The notes: generated from the sequence alone by a model not told the origin. A stretch of DNA of 48,244 nucleotides from Thermoplasmata archaeon (GCA_021791335.1 JAJYWS010000026.1:1-48244), one strand, 5' to 3'. Positions 28,053 through 37,410 are shown, numbered from the stretch's first letter. Numbers and translations: made by a program.

Positions 28053-28853
28053 ATGGAGGGCAGTTTCTTCCTCTTCACGGCGCTCGTGGTCGCGATGGCG
28101 CTCGCGATCTTCCTCTCGTTGCCGGTCGTCCTGAACCGTCGGGCGATGGGCGGTCGCACCCTGGTCCTCCTGAATGCGGGCGCCATCGGGATCCTTGCGT
28201 TTCTTTTGGCCGACATCTTTTCCGATGTCGCGCCGCTGCTGGCCAGCGCTTCGACCGCCTACTTGACCGATCCGGCCCTTGACCTGGTCTTCCTGGGCGG
28301 CCTCGCCCTCGCGTTCGGCCTGCTGATGTTCGCGGAGGGCCGGCCGAACGACCGACTCCGGGCTCCGGCCGGCACGGAGGTGTCCGAGTCGGCGTGGCGA
28401 CTCTCCTTCATCATCGCCTTGGGCATCGGATTCCAGAATCTGACCGAGGGCTTGGTCTTCGGGGCCTCCTGGGCGGCCGGCCAGGTGGGCCTTGTGGGGG
28501 TGGTCTTCGTCGGCTTCTTCCTCCAGAACATCACCGAAGGGTTCCCGATCGTCTCCCCGCTCCTCGGTCGGGTGGAGGCCCCGGCCCGGTGGCGGCGGCT
28601 CACGGGCCTCTTCCTGATCGGCGGGATCCCGACGATCCTCGGCGGCTTCATCGGGTTCCGGTTCAGTCCAGTCCCCCTCCTGATCTTCTTCGATGCCCTC
28701 GCCATGGGGGCCATCCTGTACGTCTTGCTCCCGATGCTCCGGGGGGCGCTCCGGTCCCAGGCAACCCCGGAGGCGACCCGGTACCGCGCCCGGCTGGTCT
28801 ACTGGGGCATCCTGGTCGGGTTCCTCGTCGGGTTCCTGGTGAACGCACTCTGA
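28053..28853 (+). CDS. ZIP-family metal transporter with altered metal-site histidines
   Basis: This 266-residue polytopic membrane protein has about eight hydrophobic helices. The two metal-binding helices are recognisable as 'FQNLTEGLVFGASWA' and 'FLQNITEGFPIVSP', corresponding to the ZIP signatures 'LHN..EG' and 'HN.TEG'. In both, the first histidine is replaced by glutamine while Asn and Glu are kept, which may change metal preference or rate. It probably moves a divalent metal (Zn, Fe or Mn) into the cytoplasm. It is divergent from an HTH/ferritin-like regulator, and its last 55 bp overlap the end of trpA on the other strand. Confidence 0.85.
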   Translation: MEGSFFLFTALVVAMALAIFLSLPVVLNRRAMGGRTLVLLNAGAIGILAFLLADIFSDVAPLLASASTAYLTDPALDLVFLGGLALAFGLLMFAEGRPNDRLRAPAGTEVSESAWRLSFIIALGIGFQNLTEGLVFGASWAAGQVGLVGVVFVGFFLQNITEGFPIVSPLLGRVEAPARWRRLTGLFLIGGIPTILGGFIGFRFSPVPLLIFFDALAMGAILYVLLPMLRGALRSQATPEATRYRARLVYWGILVGFLVGFLVNAL

Positions 28854-29635
28854 GAGCGGCCGGAGGCAAGCGCCCGGACGAGCTTCCGAGCCGGGTCGTC
28901 CCCGTCGCCGTTCGACCAGATCTCCTCCAGGGCCGAACCCACGATGACCCCGTCCACACCGAGGCGGGCCGCCTCACGGGCCGTGGTCGCGTCCCGAATA
29001 CCGAAGCCGGCCAGGATCGGGAGATCGGGGGCCGTGTGACGGACCGTCTCCACCAGGGGCTTCAAGGGCGGTGCCGGGTTCGACCCTCCGCGGCCGGTGA
29101 TGCCGTAGCGGCTGACCAGGTAGAGGAATCCCCGGGCCGAACGGGCCACCGTCCGGGCCCGGTCGGGGTCGGCGCCCGGGGCCAAAAACCGGACCAGATC
29201 GATTCGGTGGGACCGGGCGCGGTCGGACCATGCCCGGGCCTCGTCCTCGGCGAGGTCGGGGACGATCAGCGCGGACGCCCCGGCCTCGGCGAGTTCCTCC
29301 AGCGGCCTCCCCGCTCCATCCCGCAGGAGGGGGTTCACGTAGGACATCACCGCGACCGGAAGGACCGTGGCGGCCGCCTGGACGGTCGCCAGCACGTCCT
29401 TCCAGCCGGTCCCGTGTTCGAGCGACCGTGCCGCGGCCTCCGCCAGGATCGGGCCGTCGGCGATCGGATCCGAAAACGGGATGCCGACCTCGACGGCGTG
29501 GGCCCCGGCCTCGCGCAGGATCCCCAGACGGTGCCTGACGGTCGGGGTGCGCCGTCGATCGGCCAATAGGTAGGGAACGACCAGGAATTCGCCGCGATCC
29601 CGCGCTTGGCGCAGTCCCTGCGCGAGCGGGATCAT
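28799..29635 (-). CDS. trpA: Tryptophan synthase alpha subunit
   Basis: This 278-residue TIM barrel cleaves indole-3-glycerol phosphate to indole and glyceraldehyde 3-phosphate. The catalytic acids lie in '[16 protein letters not shown]' (Glu and Asp); the active-site loop is '[14 protein letters not shown]' and the phosphate site is '[13 protein letters not shown]...[11 protein letters not shown]'. It is the last gene of the aro-trp operon, overlapping trpB by 4 bp. The final ~18 residues (a [10 protein letters not shown] repeat) are encoded in the 55 bp shared with the convergent ZIP gene and go beyond the usual end of the family. Confidence 0.95.
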   Translation of the reverse strand: MIPLAQGLRQARDRGEFLVVPYLLADRRRTPTVRHRLGILREAGAHAVEVGIPFSDPIADGPILAEAAARSLEHGTGWKDVLATVQAAATVLPVAVMSYVNPLLRDGAGRPLEELAEAGASALIVPDLAEDEARAWSDRARSHRIDLVRFLAPGADPDRARTVARSARGFLYLVSRYGITGRGGSNPAPPLKPLVETVRHTAPDLPILAGFGIRDATTAREAARLGVDGVIVGSALEEIWSNGDGDDPARKLVRALASGRSQSAFTRNPTRNPTRMPQ

Positions 29636-30780
29636 GCGGAGAGCCCCTCCAGATCCTTGTCACCGCGACCCGAGAGGGTCACCACAATGTGCTGGCCCCG
29701 GCGCCGGCGGGCCTCCCGAACCGCCGCGTACACCGCATGGGCCGATTCCAGGGCCGGAAGGATCCCCTCATCCTCGGCCAGCCAGTGGAACGCGCGCAGC
29801 GCTTCCTCGTCATGGACCGCCCGGTATCGGGCTCTCCCGCTCTCCTTGAGCTCGGCATGCTCCGGTCCGACCGCGGGGTAGTCCAGTCCCGCGGAAAGAC
29901 TCGCCGTCTCGAGGACCTGCCCGTCCGGGTCCTGCAGCAGGTAGGAGTAACTCCCGTGAAGCACGCCGGGGGTGCCGCGCGTCAGGGAGGCCGCCCCGGT
30001 CGCATGCCCGGCCGGCCCACCGGCCTCGATCCCGAGGAGTTCGGTCGGCTGGCCGAGCAGGGGGTGGAAGGTGCCGATGGCGTTGCTGCCGCCGCCCACG
30101 CAGGCGACCGCGAGATCGGGGGGGCCTCCCCACGCCGCCCGGCTCTGACGAAGGATCTCCCGGCCGATGACGCTCTGGAAGGCCGCGACGATCGTCGGGA
30201 AGGGGTGCGGCCCGACCACCGACCCGATGAGGTAGTGGGTCGTCGGGAGGTTTTCGGTCCAATCCCTCAGCGCGGCGTTGATCGCATCCTTGAGGGTCCG
30301 ACTTCCGGTGGTCACGGGGACCACCCGGGCGCCGAGGAGCCGCATCCGCAGCACGTTCGGCCGTTGGCGGGCGATATCCCGCTCTCCCATGTAGACGATG
30401 GTCTCGAATCCCAGGGCCGCCCCGACCATGGCCGTGGCCACGCCGTGTTGGCCGGCCCCGGTCTCCGCGATGAGCCGGGGCTTGCCCATCCGACGGGCCA
30501 GGACCGCCTGGCCGATCGCGTTGTTGATCTTGTGCGCCCCCCCGTGGAGGAGATCCTCCCTCTTGAGCCAGATCTCGGCCCCCTTCCCTCGAAGGGTCAG
30601 CCGGGGGGCCCGGTAGAGGGGTGTCGGCCGGCCCGCATAGGTGCGGAGACGGTCGGAGAGCTCTGCGCGGAACTTCGGGTCGCGGCGCGCCGAGCCCCAT
30701 GCCCGCTCCAGTTCGCGGAGCGCCGGAACCAGCGTCTCGGGGACGTAGGCGCCTCCGAACCGCCCGAAGCGGCTAGGCAT
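29632..30780 (-). CDS. trpB: Tryptophan synthase beta subunit
   Basis: This 382-residue PLP enzyme joins indole and serine to tryptophan. The PLP lysine is in '[20 protein letters not shown]', the catalytic Glu is in '[13 protein letters not shown]', and the phosphate loop is '[12 protein letters not shown]'. The N-terminus '[13 protein letters not shown]' and the length identify the canonical TrpB1 type that works with TrpA, not the longer TrpB2. It overlaps trpF by 8 bp. Confidence 0.97.
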   Translation of the reverse strand: MPSRFGRFGGAYVPETLVPALRELERAWGSARRDPKFRAELSDRLRTYAGRPTPLYRAPRLTLRGKGAEIWLKREDLLHGGAHKINNAIGQAVLARRMGKPRLIAETGAGQHGVATAMVGAALGFETIVYMGERDIARQRPNVLRMRLLGARVVPVTTGSRTLKDAINAALRDWTENLPTTHYLIGSVVGPHPFPTIVAAFQSVIGREILRQSRAAWGGPPDLAVACVGGGSNAIGTFHPLLGQPTELLGIEAGGPAGHATGAASLTRGTPGVLHGSYSYLLQDPDGQVLETASLSAGLDYPAVGPEHAELKESGRARYRAVHDEEALRAFHWLAEDEGILPALESAHAVYAAVREARRRRGQHIVVTLSGRGDKDLEGLSA

Positions 30781-31417
30781 GGTTCGCCTCCGCGGCCTCG
30801 ACGGCGTTCAGGAACGCGCGGATCCGGTCGGACGACTTGACGCCGGGGGACGATTCGATCCCGCTCGAGGTATCGACCCCCCACGGTCGGGCCCGACGCA
30901 GCGCCTCCCCGACGTTCTCGGGTGTGAGTCCTCCGGCGAGGATGAGCTTCCGTCCCGGGTGCGCCTCGCCGAGGGCGGCCGCCGCGTCCCAATGGGCGAT
31001 CTGTCCGGTACCTCCCGGACGGGCCGGGTCGTCCGAGGAGTCGAGATGGATCCGGGGGAACTCCTCGGCCGGAGGCAGCGCCGGAAGCGAGGCGGCGTCG
31101 GGCGGTAGCGGGAAGGACGGGACCAGGTGGTGCCGCTCGAGGAAGTCCAAACCGTCCGGTATCGACCCGTAGACCTGGATCCGGTCGACGCCGACCTCAT
31201 CGAAGAGCGCGTGGATCCGGTCCGCGCTGGGGCCGACCACGACCGCCCACGCCTCCGTCCCCTGGGGGACGGCCGAGACCAGGGCGGCCGCTTGCTCAAG
31301 GGAGATGCTGCGGGGAGACCCCGGCACCTCGACCACAAAGCCGGCCGCACCTCCGGCCGGGAGCAGATCCATGAAGTCGGTCGACGTGAGGCCGCACAAC
31401 TTGACAAAGGTCTTCAT
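30773..31417 (-). CDS. trpF: Phosphoribosylanthranilate isomerase
   Basis: This 214-residue TIM barrel performs the Amadori rearrangement of phosphoribosylanthranilate. '[14 protein letters not shown]' carries the catalytic Cys, '[14 protein letters not shown]' is the usual SPR motif, the C-terminal phosphate site is '[29 protein letters not shown]', and the catalytic Asp is in 'IHLDSS'. The ATG at 31417 overlaps the trpC stop by 4 bp. Confidence 0.95.
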   Translation of the reverse strand: MKTFVKLCGLTSTDFMDLLPAGGAAGFVVEVPGSPRSISLEQAAALVSAVPQGTEAWAVVVGPSADRIHALFDEVGVDRIQVYGSIPDGLDFLERHHLVPSFPLPPDAASLPALPPAEEFPRIHLDSSDDPARPGGTGQIAHWDAAAALGEAHPGRKLILAGGLTPENVGEALRRARPWGVDTSSGIESSPGVKSSDRIRAFLNAVEAAEANHA

Positions 31418-32208
31418 CCGTGATGCCCTTCCCCCGGCCCCCGGAGGGAGGCGAGGAACCTCAAGGGGTCTTCGCTCCGGGCCACGGCGCTCCCGACCAG
31501 GATCGCGTCGGCCCCCCGGCGCCAGAACCACTCGGCGGTCTCCGGGCCGGTCACTCCGCTGAGCCCGACGACCGCCGTACGGTGCGAGAGTGCCCCGAGC
31601 GTGGCCGAGGCTGTGGCGCGGTCGATCTCCAGCGTGTCCAGGTTCCGGACGTTGACTCCGATGAGGTCGGCCGGCACCCGGTCGACCCAATCCAATTCGT
31701 CCGGTGCGTGGAGCTCCAAGAGCACCTCCAGGCCCAGCGCATGGGCCCGGTCGGCGAGTCCGGCCAAGGGGACCTCGATGCCCGCCCGGGGGAGCGAGGC
31801 CAGGAGGAGGATCGCCGAGGCTCCGCTCCGCGCCGCGCAGTCGACCTGTCGGGGATCGATGACGAAGTCCTTGAAGAGCGCCGGTCGCGGGTCGTTCCGG
31901 GTGAGCTCTCTCAGATCGCTCGGGGACCCTTGAAAGTGGGGGGCGGCCGTGAGGCACGAAAGGCCCGCAACGGGGGCACCCCGGAGACGGTCAAGAAACT
32001 CATCGATCCGGTACTGCGGGAGGGGATGACCGGAACTTCCGGGAGCAGCCCGCTTGTACTCCACTATCAGGGCCTGCCGGCCCGCCGAGTGGAGCGCCTC
32101 CCGAAGGGAGGGGTGCGGCCGGGGCTCGGTGGCCGGTGATGCGTAGCCCCCGGCCTCGATGATCGGTCGGAGCTCCCCGACCATCTGCCGTAGAAATCCC
32201 CGGGTCAT
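31414..32208 (-). CDS. trpC: Indole-3-glycerol phosphate synthase
   Basis: This 264-residue TIM barrel forms the indole ring by decarboxylative closure of CdRP. Family residues seen are the catalytic Lys in 'LIVEYKRAAPGSSG' (usually E.KR.SPS.G; the Glu-Tyr-Lys here is a mild variant), the second Lys in 'LFKDFVIDPRQV', the Glu in 'VLLELHAPDEL', 'IGVNVRNLDTLEID' and the phosphate site 'GADAILVGSAVARSEDP'. It starts at the ATG overlapping trpD by 4 bp. There is no fusion with TrpF, which is a separate gene. Confidence 0.94.
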   Translation of the reverse strand: MTRGFLRQMVGELRPIIEAGGYASPATEPRPHPSLREALHSAGRQALIVEYKRAAPGSSGHPLPQYRIDEFLDRLRGAPVAGLSCLTAAPHFQGSPSDLRELTRNDPRPALFKDFVIDPRQVDCAARSGASAILLLASLPRAGIEVPLAGLADRAHALGLEVLLELHAPDELDWVDRVPADLIGVNVRNLDTLEIDRATASATLGALSHRTAVVGLSGVTGPETAEWFWRRGADAILVGSAVARSEDPLRFLASLRGPGEGHHG

Positions 32209-33245
32209 CTCGGCTCCTCCGGCCACTCGTCGCCCGCGGCCAGTTCCCGAAGCCGGCCGAGGAGTTCCTTGGGACGCCCGGAGTCGATCAACTCCCGAGC
32301 GCGGACCACCCCGGCCTCCAGACTGGGGGAGCGTCGGGCCAGAACGAGCGCCGCGGCGGTGGTCAGGACCACCGCACCCCGTCGCGCACCGGGGGCTCCG
32401 GCCAGCAGCGCCTCGGCGGCCCGGGCCGACGCCCGGGGGCGGAGGGCTCCCCAGGCGCCCCGGCGTTCCGCAGGCTCGAGCAGGGTTTCGGGCCGGAGGG
32501 TTGCCGACCGGGGTCGGGATCCCAGAGCCCACCAGAGGGAGGTGGGGTTCTGGGGGGAGATCTCGTCGCACCCCTCCGAGGAGCTGAGACCAACCACACG
32601 TCTGACGCCGCGTCGTCGCAGCGCGTCGACCAACAACCGGGCCGACTCGGCGTCTGGGGCTCCCACCAACTGGTAGGTGGGCCGAGCCGGGGTGATGAGG
32701 GGGCCCATGAGGTTGAAGACCGTCCGCCGACCGAGGGTCCGGCGTGCGGCCGCGACCCGGGCCACGGCAGGATGGAAGAGCGGGGCATGCAAGAAGGCGA
32801 TCCGGTAGCGCCGATACGTCGCCCGTGCGAACGACCGGGAGCGGGCGACCGGGAGTCCCCAGGCCTCCAGGAGATCGGTGGAGCCGGTGAGCCCGCGGGA
32901 ACTCCGGTTCCCGTGCTTGATGACCGGGATCCCGTCGGAGGCCACCACCAGCGCGCTCACCGTCGAGACGTTGAACGAGGGGACCGGGGCTCCCCCCGAC
33001 CCACACAGGTCGATCGTTTGGTCCGTCGAGGGGACGGGAAACGGGCGCATCTCCCGGCGGAGTACCTCGGCCCAGCGATGGAGGCGAGCTCCGGTGAGCG
33101 GCAGGTCCTGGATCCGCCGGAGCAGGGCGAGCCGTTCGCCGTCGTCGGTCTCCGGCCCGATGAGCCGTTCAAAGAGACCTTGGGCGGGATGCGGCGCGGG
33201 CTCGGGGGATCTTCGTCGGGGGGGCCGGGGGCGGGGGGTATTCAC
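32205..33245 (-). CDS. trpD: Anthranilate phosphoribosyltransferase
   Basis: This 346-residue protein transfers phosphoribose from PRPP to anthranilate. The PRPP loop appears as 'IDLCGSGGAPVPSFNVST' where most relatives have D.VGTGGD....NIST, followed by 'VIKHGNRSSRGLTGSTDLLEAWG' and 'FNLMGPLITPARPTYQLVG'. The start is taken as the GTG at 33245, which overlaps the trpG stop (GTGA) and has GGAGG 7 nt upstream. The first ~25 residues are Arg/Pro-rich and non-conserved. Confidence 0.9.
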   Translation of the reverse strand: MNTPRPRPPRRRSPEPAPHPAQGLFERLIGPETDDGERLALLRRIQDLPLTGARLHRWAEVLRREMRPFPVPSTDQTIDLCGSGGAPVPSFNVSTVSALVVASDGIPVIKHGNRSSRGLTGSTDLLEAWGLPVARSRSFARATYRRYRIAFLHAPLFHPAVARVAAARRTLGRRTVFNLMGPLITPARPTYQLVGAPDAESARLLVDALRRRGVRRVVGLSSSEGCDEISPQNPTSLWWALGSRPRSATLRPETLLEPAERRGAWGALRPRASARAAEALLAGAPGARRGAVVLTTAAALVLARRSPSLEAGVVRARELIDSGRPKELLGRLRELAAGDEWPEEPR

Positions 33246-33826
33246 CGGCGCACCTCCGCCAGGAAGTTGGCCAGGATGGTGGGCCCCTCCGGAGTCAGGT
33301 ACGACTCCGGGTGGAACTGCACGCCCCAGAGCGGCCATTGAGTGTGACGGAGGCCCATCAGGATTCCCCCGCTCCCCCAGGCGGTCGGCTCGAGGGTCGC
33401 GGGCAGCCTTCGCGAGTCGACGAGGAGCGAGTGGTACCGGGCGGCCCGAAACGGGGACGGCACCCCCCGGAACAGCCGATCCCCCGCATGGACGATCCGA
33501 TCGGTGTCCCCATGCACCGGTTCGGGGGCCCGGACAATCCTCCCCCCGGAGTATTCCGCGATGAGCTGATGACCGAGACAGACCCCGAGGATCGGTCGGG
33601 ACGATCCCCATCGACGGAGGATGGCCCGGCTGAGCCGTGTCCGCCGGGGGTCGGAGGGCTGGCCCGGACCCGGGGAGAGCACGATCGCCTCCGGGTCGGC
33701 CGCTTCGGCCTCGGCCCACGGTCGGGTCGACCTCAGGCAGCTCACCCGGGCCCCTTGGCGCGATAGCTCCTGGACCAGGTTCTGGGTGAACGAATCCTCA
33801 TGGTCGACGACCAGGACCCGCGTCAT
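33242..33826 (-). CDS. trpG: Anthranilate synthase glutamine amidotransferase subunit
   Basis: This 194-residue class I glutamine amidotransferase supplies ammonia to TrpE. The triad is the Cys in 'ILGVCLGHQLIAEYSGG' and the His and Glu in 'GVQFHPESYLTPEG'; the oxyanion segment is 'VLSPGPGQPSD'. The start overlaps trpE by 4 bp. It could also serve para-aminobenzoate synthase, as TrpG does in some organisms. Confidence 0.95.
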   Translation of the reverse strand: MTRVLVVDHEDSFTQNLVQELSRQGARVSCLRSTRPWAEAEAADPEAIVLSPGPGQPSDPRRTRLSRAILRRWGSSRPILGVCLGHQLIAEYSGGRIVRAPEPVHGDTDRIVHAGDRLFRGVPSPFRAARYHSLLVDSRRLPATLEPTAWGSGGILMGLRHTQWPLWGVQFHPESYLTPEGPTILANFLAEVRR

Positions 33827-35019
33827 GGGGACCCCGCAAGGACCGACTCGACCAGGGCGAGCTTGGCGAGGGTCTCCTGATACTCCCGACGGGGTTCGGA
33901 ACGGTGGACGATGCCGGCGCCGGCGGCGGTGTAGAGGCGATTCCCCGCCGCAAAGCCGGTGCGGATCGCCAGGGCCCAATCGGCCCGGTCATGGCCCGAG
34001 ATCCAGCCGACCGCGCCGGCATACGGCCCCCTCCAGGTCCGTTCCTCGGCCCGGAGCAGCTCGGTGGCCCGGATCTTCGGCGCCCCGGAAACGGTCCCGG
34101 CGGGCAGGGTTACGGCCAGGGCCTCCCAGGCACCGACCCCCTTCGCCAACGAGGCTTCGACCCGGCTCACGAGGTGCTCCATTCGGGCGACGCGCAGCCG
34201 TCGCTCGGTCCAGCGGAGCCGTACCGTCCCCGGGCACGCGATCCGCCCGAGATCGTTCCGGGCCAGGTCGACGAGCATCCGATGTTCGGCGAGCTCCTTG
34301 GGGTCGCGCGTGAGCGGCCGGCGCCCCCGGCCCTCGCGGCCGAGGGGCCGGGTCCCCGCGATCGGGTTGACCCGTCCCCATCGACCCTCGACTTCGACGA
34401 CCGACTCCGGTGAGGCTCCGACAACCTCTCGGTCGCCGAACCGGAGATAGTAGAAGTACGCCGACCGCTCCGACGCCCGCAGTTCCCCGGCCCGGTCCAG
34501 GAGATCCGCCGGCCGGTCCCAGCCGCGCCGGTGCGACAGGACGACCTGGAACGCTTCTCCCGCCCGGATCTGTGCGACGAGGTGCCGGACCGAGCGCTCA
34601 TAGGCCGGGCGGCTCAGGGAGTCCTCCCGGGGCACCCCGGGGCGGCGGCGGGTCCGACGGAGCCGGAGCCTTCCCACCGGCAGCCGGACGGTCCGGACCG
34701 ACTCCAGCCGGGCGAACTCCCCCAGCGGAAACGGGGCCCGGCCCGGCGGGCTCCCGAGCATCGGCTCTAAGAGGCCCACCCCATCGAACCCCAGGTAGCC
34801 GGCAACGGCCCGCCGACGGTGCCCCCGAAGATACCGGTCGGAGGCGCGGCCCAGACCCTCCCAGCTGTCCTTCGGGCCCACCGGTTGCGCGGGCTCGGGG
34901 GAGATCGCCCACTGGGCCACCCCCCCATTGCCCTCGGGACCGGTCCGCTCGAAGTAGGCCACGGTTTCCGCCGTCCGGGCGCCGGCGGCCGATACAAACT
35001 CGATCCAGGGATCGGTCAT
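33823..35019 (-). CDS. trpE: Anthranilate synthase component I, short N-terminal part
   Basis: This 398-residue chorismate-utilising enzyme makes anthranilate. The catalytic core is clear: 'FQVVLSHR', 'NPIAGTRPLGREG', 'DPKELAEHRMLVDLARNDLGRI', 'RMEHLVSRVEA', 'TLPAGTVSGAPKIRATELL' and 'YAGAVGWIS'. The protein is shorter than usual (typically 450-520), and the N-terminal 'LLES' motif that forms the tryptophan feedback pocket in studied TrpE enzymes is not recognisable, so inhibition by Trp may be weak or different. It could in principle be PabB, but its place directly before trpG, trpD and trpC makes TrpE much more likely. It overlaps lysC by 4 bp. Confidence 0.92.
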   Translation of the reverse strand: MTDPWIEFVSAAGARTAETVAYFERTGPEGNGGVAQWAISPEPAQPVGPKDSWEGLGRASDRYLRGHRRRAVAGYLGFDGVGLLEPMLGSPPGRAPFPLGEFARLESVRTVRLPVGRLRLRRTRRRPGVPREDSLSRPAYERSVRHLVAQIRAGEAFQVVLSHRRGWDRPADLLDRAGELRASERSAYFYYLRFGDREVVGASPESVVEVEGRWGRVNPIAGTRPLGREGRGRRPLTRDPKELAEHRMLVDLARNDLGRIACPGTVRLRWTERRLRVARMEHLVSRVEASLAKGVGAWEALAVTLPAGTVSGAPKIRATELLRAEERTWRGPYAGAVGWISGHDRADWALAIRTGFAAGNRLYTAAGAGIVHRSEPRREYQETLAKLALVESVLAGSP

Positions 35020-36335
35020 GGTCGGGGCGGAATCTCCACGAGCGCCCGATGGAGCGCCCGAAGGGTCGGACCCAGATCGGCGGTACGGACCGCCAGCGAG
35101 AGCGCCCGGGGGGTGGCGGCGACTCCGAGGGTGGTCCGGAGGATGCTCCGCGGCAGGCGGTACAGATCCTCGAGGATCCGCTCACCGATCGCGATGACCA
35201 TCTCCACCTCCTGAGGCGGTTCGACCGTCATCTCCCGATGCTGCACCAGACGGGCCAGGGCCCTCCGGGCCGTGCCCGCCTCCCGGGATTCCACGATCGC
35301 GCAGAGCATCGTCGCCGACGTGTAGAGCTGGATGACGTTCACCTGGGCCGCGGCCAGGCACCGGGTGACCTCGGCCATGATGCCCGGCTGTTCCCGGCCC
35401 CCCGGCACGCGGAGCCCGAGGAGGCGGAGCGAAGGGAGGACGGTCAGGGCTCGGGGGGTCCCGTGGTCGATCGCCGGGCCCACGGTGGTGGTCTGCCGAG
35501 GATCCGCCAGGGATCGGACGAGGATGGGGATGCGGGCCTGCCGCGCCGGCTCGATCGCCCAGGCATGCAGGACGCGGGCGCCGAACTGGGCCAACTCCTC
35601 GGCCTCCTCGTAGGAAAGGTAGCCGAGCGGCCGGGATCGGGGGACCCAACGGGGATCGGCCGACCGGATCGATACCCGCTGCTTGAGGAGCTCGACCCGA
35701 CGCGCGCCGAGCATCGCTCCGAGGGCTGTCGCGCTGTAGTCCGAACCGCCCCGGCCGAGGGTGGTGATCGTCCGGCCCGGCCCCTGCCCGAAGAAGCCGG
35801 TCACCACCGGGATGCGATCGGCCGCCCAGACCCGATCGATCCTCCGGCGCACCGTCGCTCGCGAGGCCTCCAGCCGGATCCGGGCCGCCCCGAAGTTCCG
35901 GTCGGTCCTGAGCCCCAGCCGGTCGGCGTCCAGGGAGGTCGCGGCGAGCCCTCGAAGGTTCATCTCATGGGCCAACCACACGGCCGCCAGCCGTTCCCCC
36001 TGCGCGGCGAGTCGATCGAGCTCGGAAGGCTCGCGGGATCGGGACGCCACGATCCCCCGCAGCGTCGCGTCCACCGTCTGCAGGATCGGATCGATCCCCG
36101 GGGCGGGTACCGGATGGCGCCGGCGAAGTTCATCGAGGAGCCGTGGGATCCGAGTCGAACGGACCGGGGGCCGGGCCGATTGGAGGAGCCGGTCGGTCAC
36201 CCCCTCCCGGGCCGAGACCACCACCAGGAGTGGGTTGCCCGGACCGCCCCGGAGCCGGATCCAGCGCACGACCCTGGCGGGATCGGAAAGCGCGGCCCCG
36301 CCGAACTTGAGCACGATCGGCGCCGGATCAGTCAC
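35016..36335 (-). CDS. lysC: Aspartokinase with C-terminal ACT domains
   Basis: This 439-residue protein phosphorylates aspartate. The kinase signature 'IVLKFGGAALSDP' opens the protein, 'LGRGGSDYSATALGAMLGA' is the nucleotide/Asp site, and the ACT pair occupies about residues 300-439 ('LLGLRVPGGREQPGIMAEVTRCLAAAQVNVIQLYTS'). Start is a GTG overlapping asd by 8 bp. In this operon its product feeds aspartate semialdehyde to ADH synthase, as well as any Thr/Met/Lys synthesis elsewhere. Confidence 0.94.
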   Translation of the reverse strand: MTDPAPIVLKFGGAALSDPARVVRWIRLRGGPGNPLLVVVSAREGVTDRLLQSARPPVRSTRIPRLLDELRRRHPVPAPGIDPILQTVDATLRGIVASRSREPSELDRLAAQGERLAAVWLAHEMNLRGLAATSLDADRLGLRTDRNFGAARIRLEASRATVRRRIDRVWAADRIPVVTGFFGQGPGRTITTLGRGGSDYSATALGAMLGARRVELLKQRVSIRSADPRWVPRSRPLGYLSYEEAEELAQFGARVLHAWAIEPARQARIPILVRSLADPRQTTTVGPAIDHGTPRALTVLPSLRLLGLRVPGGREQPGIMAEVTRCLAAAQVNVIQLYTSATMLCAIVESREAGTARRALARLVQHREMTVEPPQEVEMVIAIGERILEDLYRLPRSILRTTLGVAATPRALSLAVRTADLGPTLRALHRALVEIPPRP

Positions 36336-37410
36336 GGCCCCTCCCCGCGGTGAGTTCGATCCCCCGCCGGTCGACCAGTTCGGCGTTCAAGACCGATCCT
36401 CCGGCCCCCCCCCGCACGGCGTTGTGGGTGAGGGTGAAGAACCTCAGGAACGGGGGATCCCAGCGGATCCGGCCCACGACCGCGGCCATGCCTTGGGCCC
36501 GCCGAGGCGATCCCGCCCAGCGGTCCCGCAGGGGTTGGGGACGGTCGGCTTCCCGGCGCAGCAGGATCGGGGGAGACGGCGCCGTCGGGAGCCGCTCCGC
36601 TCGAAGGGGATCGAAGTGGCTCCAGGCCCGCTCCAACTCGGCCCGTGGGGGGCGTTGGGTGGCCTCGACCGTCACGGCCAGCAGGTGCCCCTCCCGGGTA
36701 CCGACCCGGGCGCACTGGGCCAGGACCCGGCAGGGCCAGGGGCCGATCCGCCCGCCCCGGCGGCGGCCCAGGATGCGGGCCGTTTCGCGTTCGATCTTCT
36801 CTTCCTCCTCCGGGATGTACGGGATGACGTTGTCGGTGATCGCCAGCGAGGGCACTCCGGGGAGACCGGCCCCGCTCAGGGCCTGGTAGGTCGTCACCTG
36901 GATCGTCCGAGGAGCGAGCAACTCCTTCACCGGGGCGAGCGCCAGGACCAGTCCGGTCGTCGAGCAGTTGGCATTGGCCACCAGGAGGCCCCGACCCCGT
37001 GGACGTCGGTCGGCCAGTCCCAGGTGATCCGCATTGACCTCCGGGATCAAGAGCGGGATCTCCGGGTCCATCCGGTGATCGGCGGCGTTCGAGAAGACGG
37101 CCATCCCCTGGCGGGACAGCTCGCTTTCGATGGGACCGGCGATGCCGGAGGGGAGTGCGGAGAAGATCGCGCGGATGCCGCGCCGCCGGAGCGCCGACGG
37201 TCCGACCGTTTCCACGGGCCGACGGGCGAGGGCCTCCGGGGGAGGATCGGCAAGATGCCAGAGGTCCTCCAGCCGGGAGCCTCGGCGCCGGGCGGTCCCT
37301 CCCAGGACCTGAAGGTCGAACCGCGGGTGGTCGGCGAGGAGGCGGACGAACTCCTGGCCGATGTACCCGGTCGCCCCGAGCACGGCGACCGGAATCCGCT
37401 CCTCGGTCAT
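36328..37410 (-). CDS. asd: Aspartate-semialdehyde dehydrogenase (archaeal/fungal type)
   Basis: This 360-residue enzyme reduces aspartyl phosphate with NADPH to aspartate semialdehyde. It shows 'VAVLGATGYIGQEF' (nucleotide loop), the catalytic Cys149 in 'NANCSTTGLVLAL', 'YQALSGAGLPGVPSL..TDNVIPYI..EEEK' and the general-base His242 in 'GTREGHLLAVTVE'. The insertion pattern matches the archaeal/fungal subfamily. The ATG overlaps aroC by 4 bp. In archaea that lack DAHP synthase, aspartate semialdehyde is a direct substrate for aromatic synthesis, which explains its position between aroC and lysC. Confidence 0.95.
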   Translation of the reverse strand: MTEERIPVAVLGATGYIGQEFVRLLADHPRFDLQVLGGTARRRGSRLEDLWHLADPPPEALARRPVETVGPSALRRRGIRAIFSALPSGIAGPIESELSRQGMAVFSNAADHRMDPEIPLLIPEVNADHLGLADRRPRGRGLLVANANCSTTGLVLALAPVKELLAPRTIQVTTYQALSGAGLPGVPSLAITDNVIPYIPEEEEKIERETARILGRRRGGRIGPWPCRVLAQCARVGTREGHLLAVTVEATQRPPRAELERAWSHFDPLRAERLPTAPSPPILLRREADRPQPLRDRWAGSPRRAQGMAAVVGRIRWDPPFLRFFTLTHNAVRGGAGGSVLNAELVDRRGIELTAGRGRD

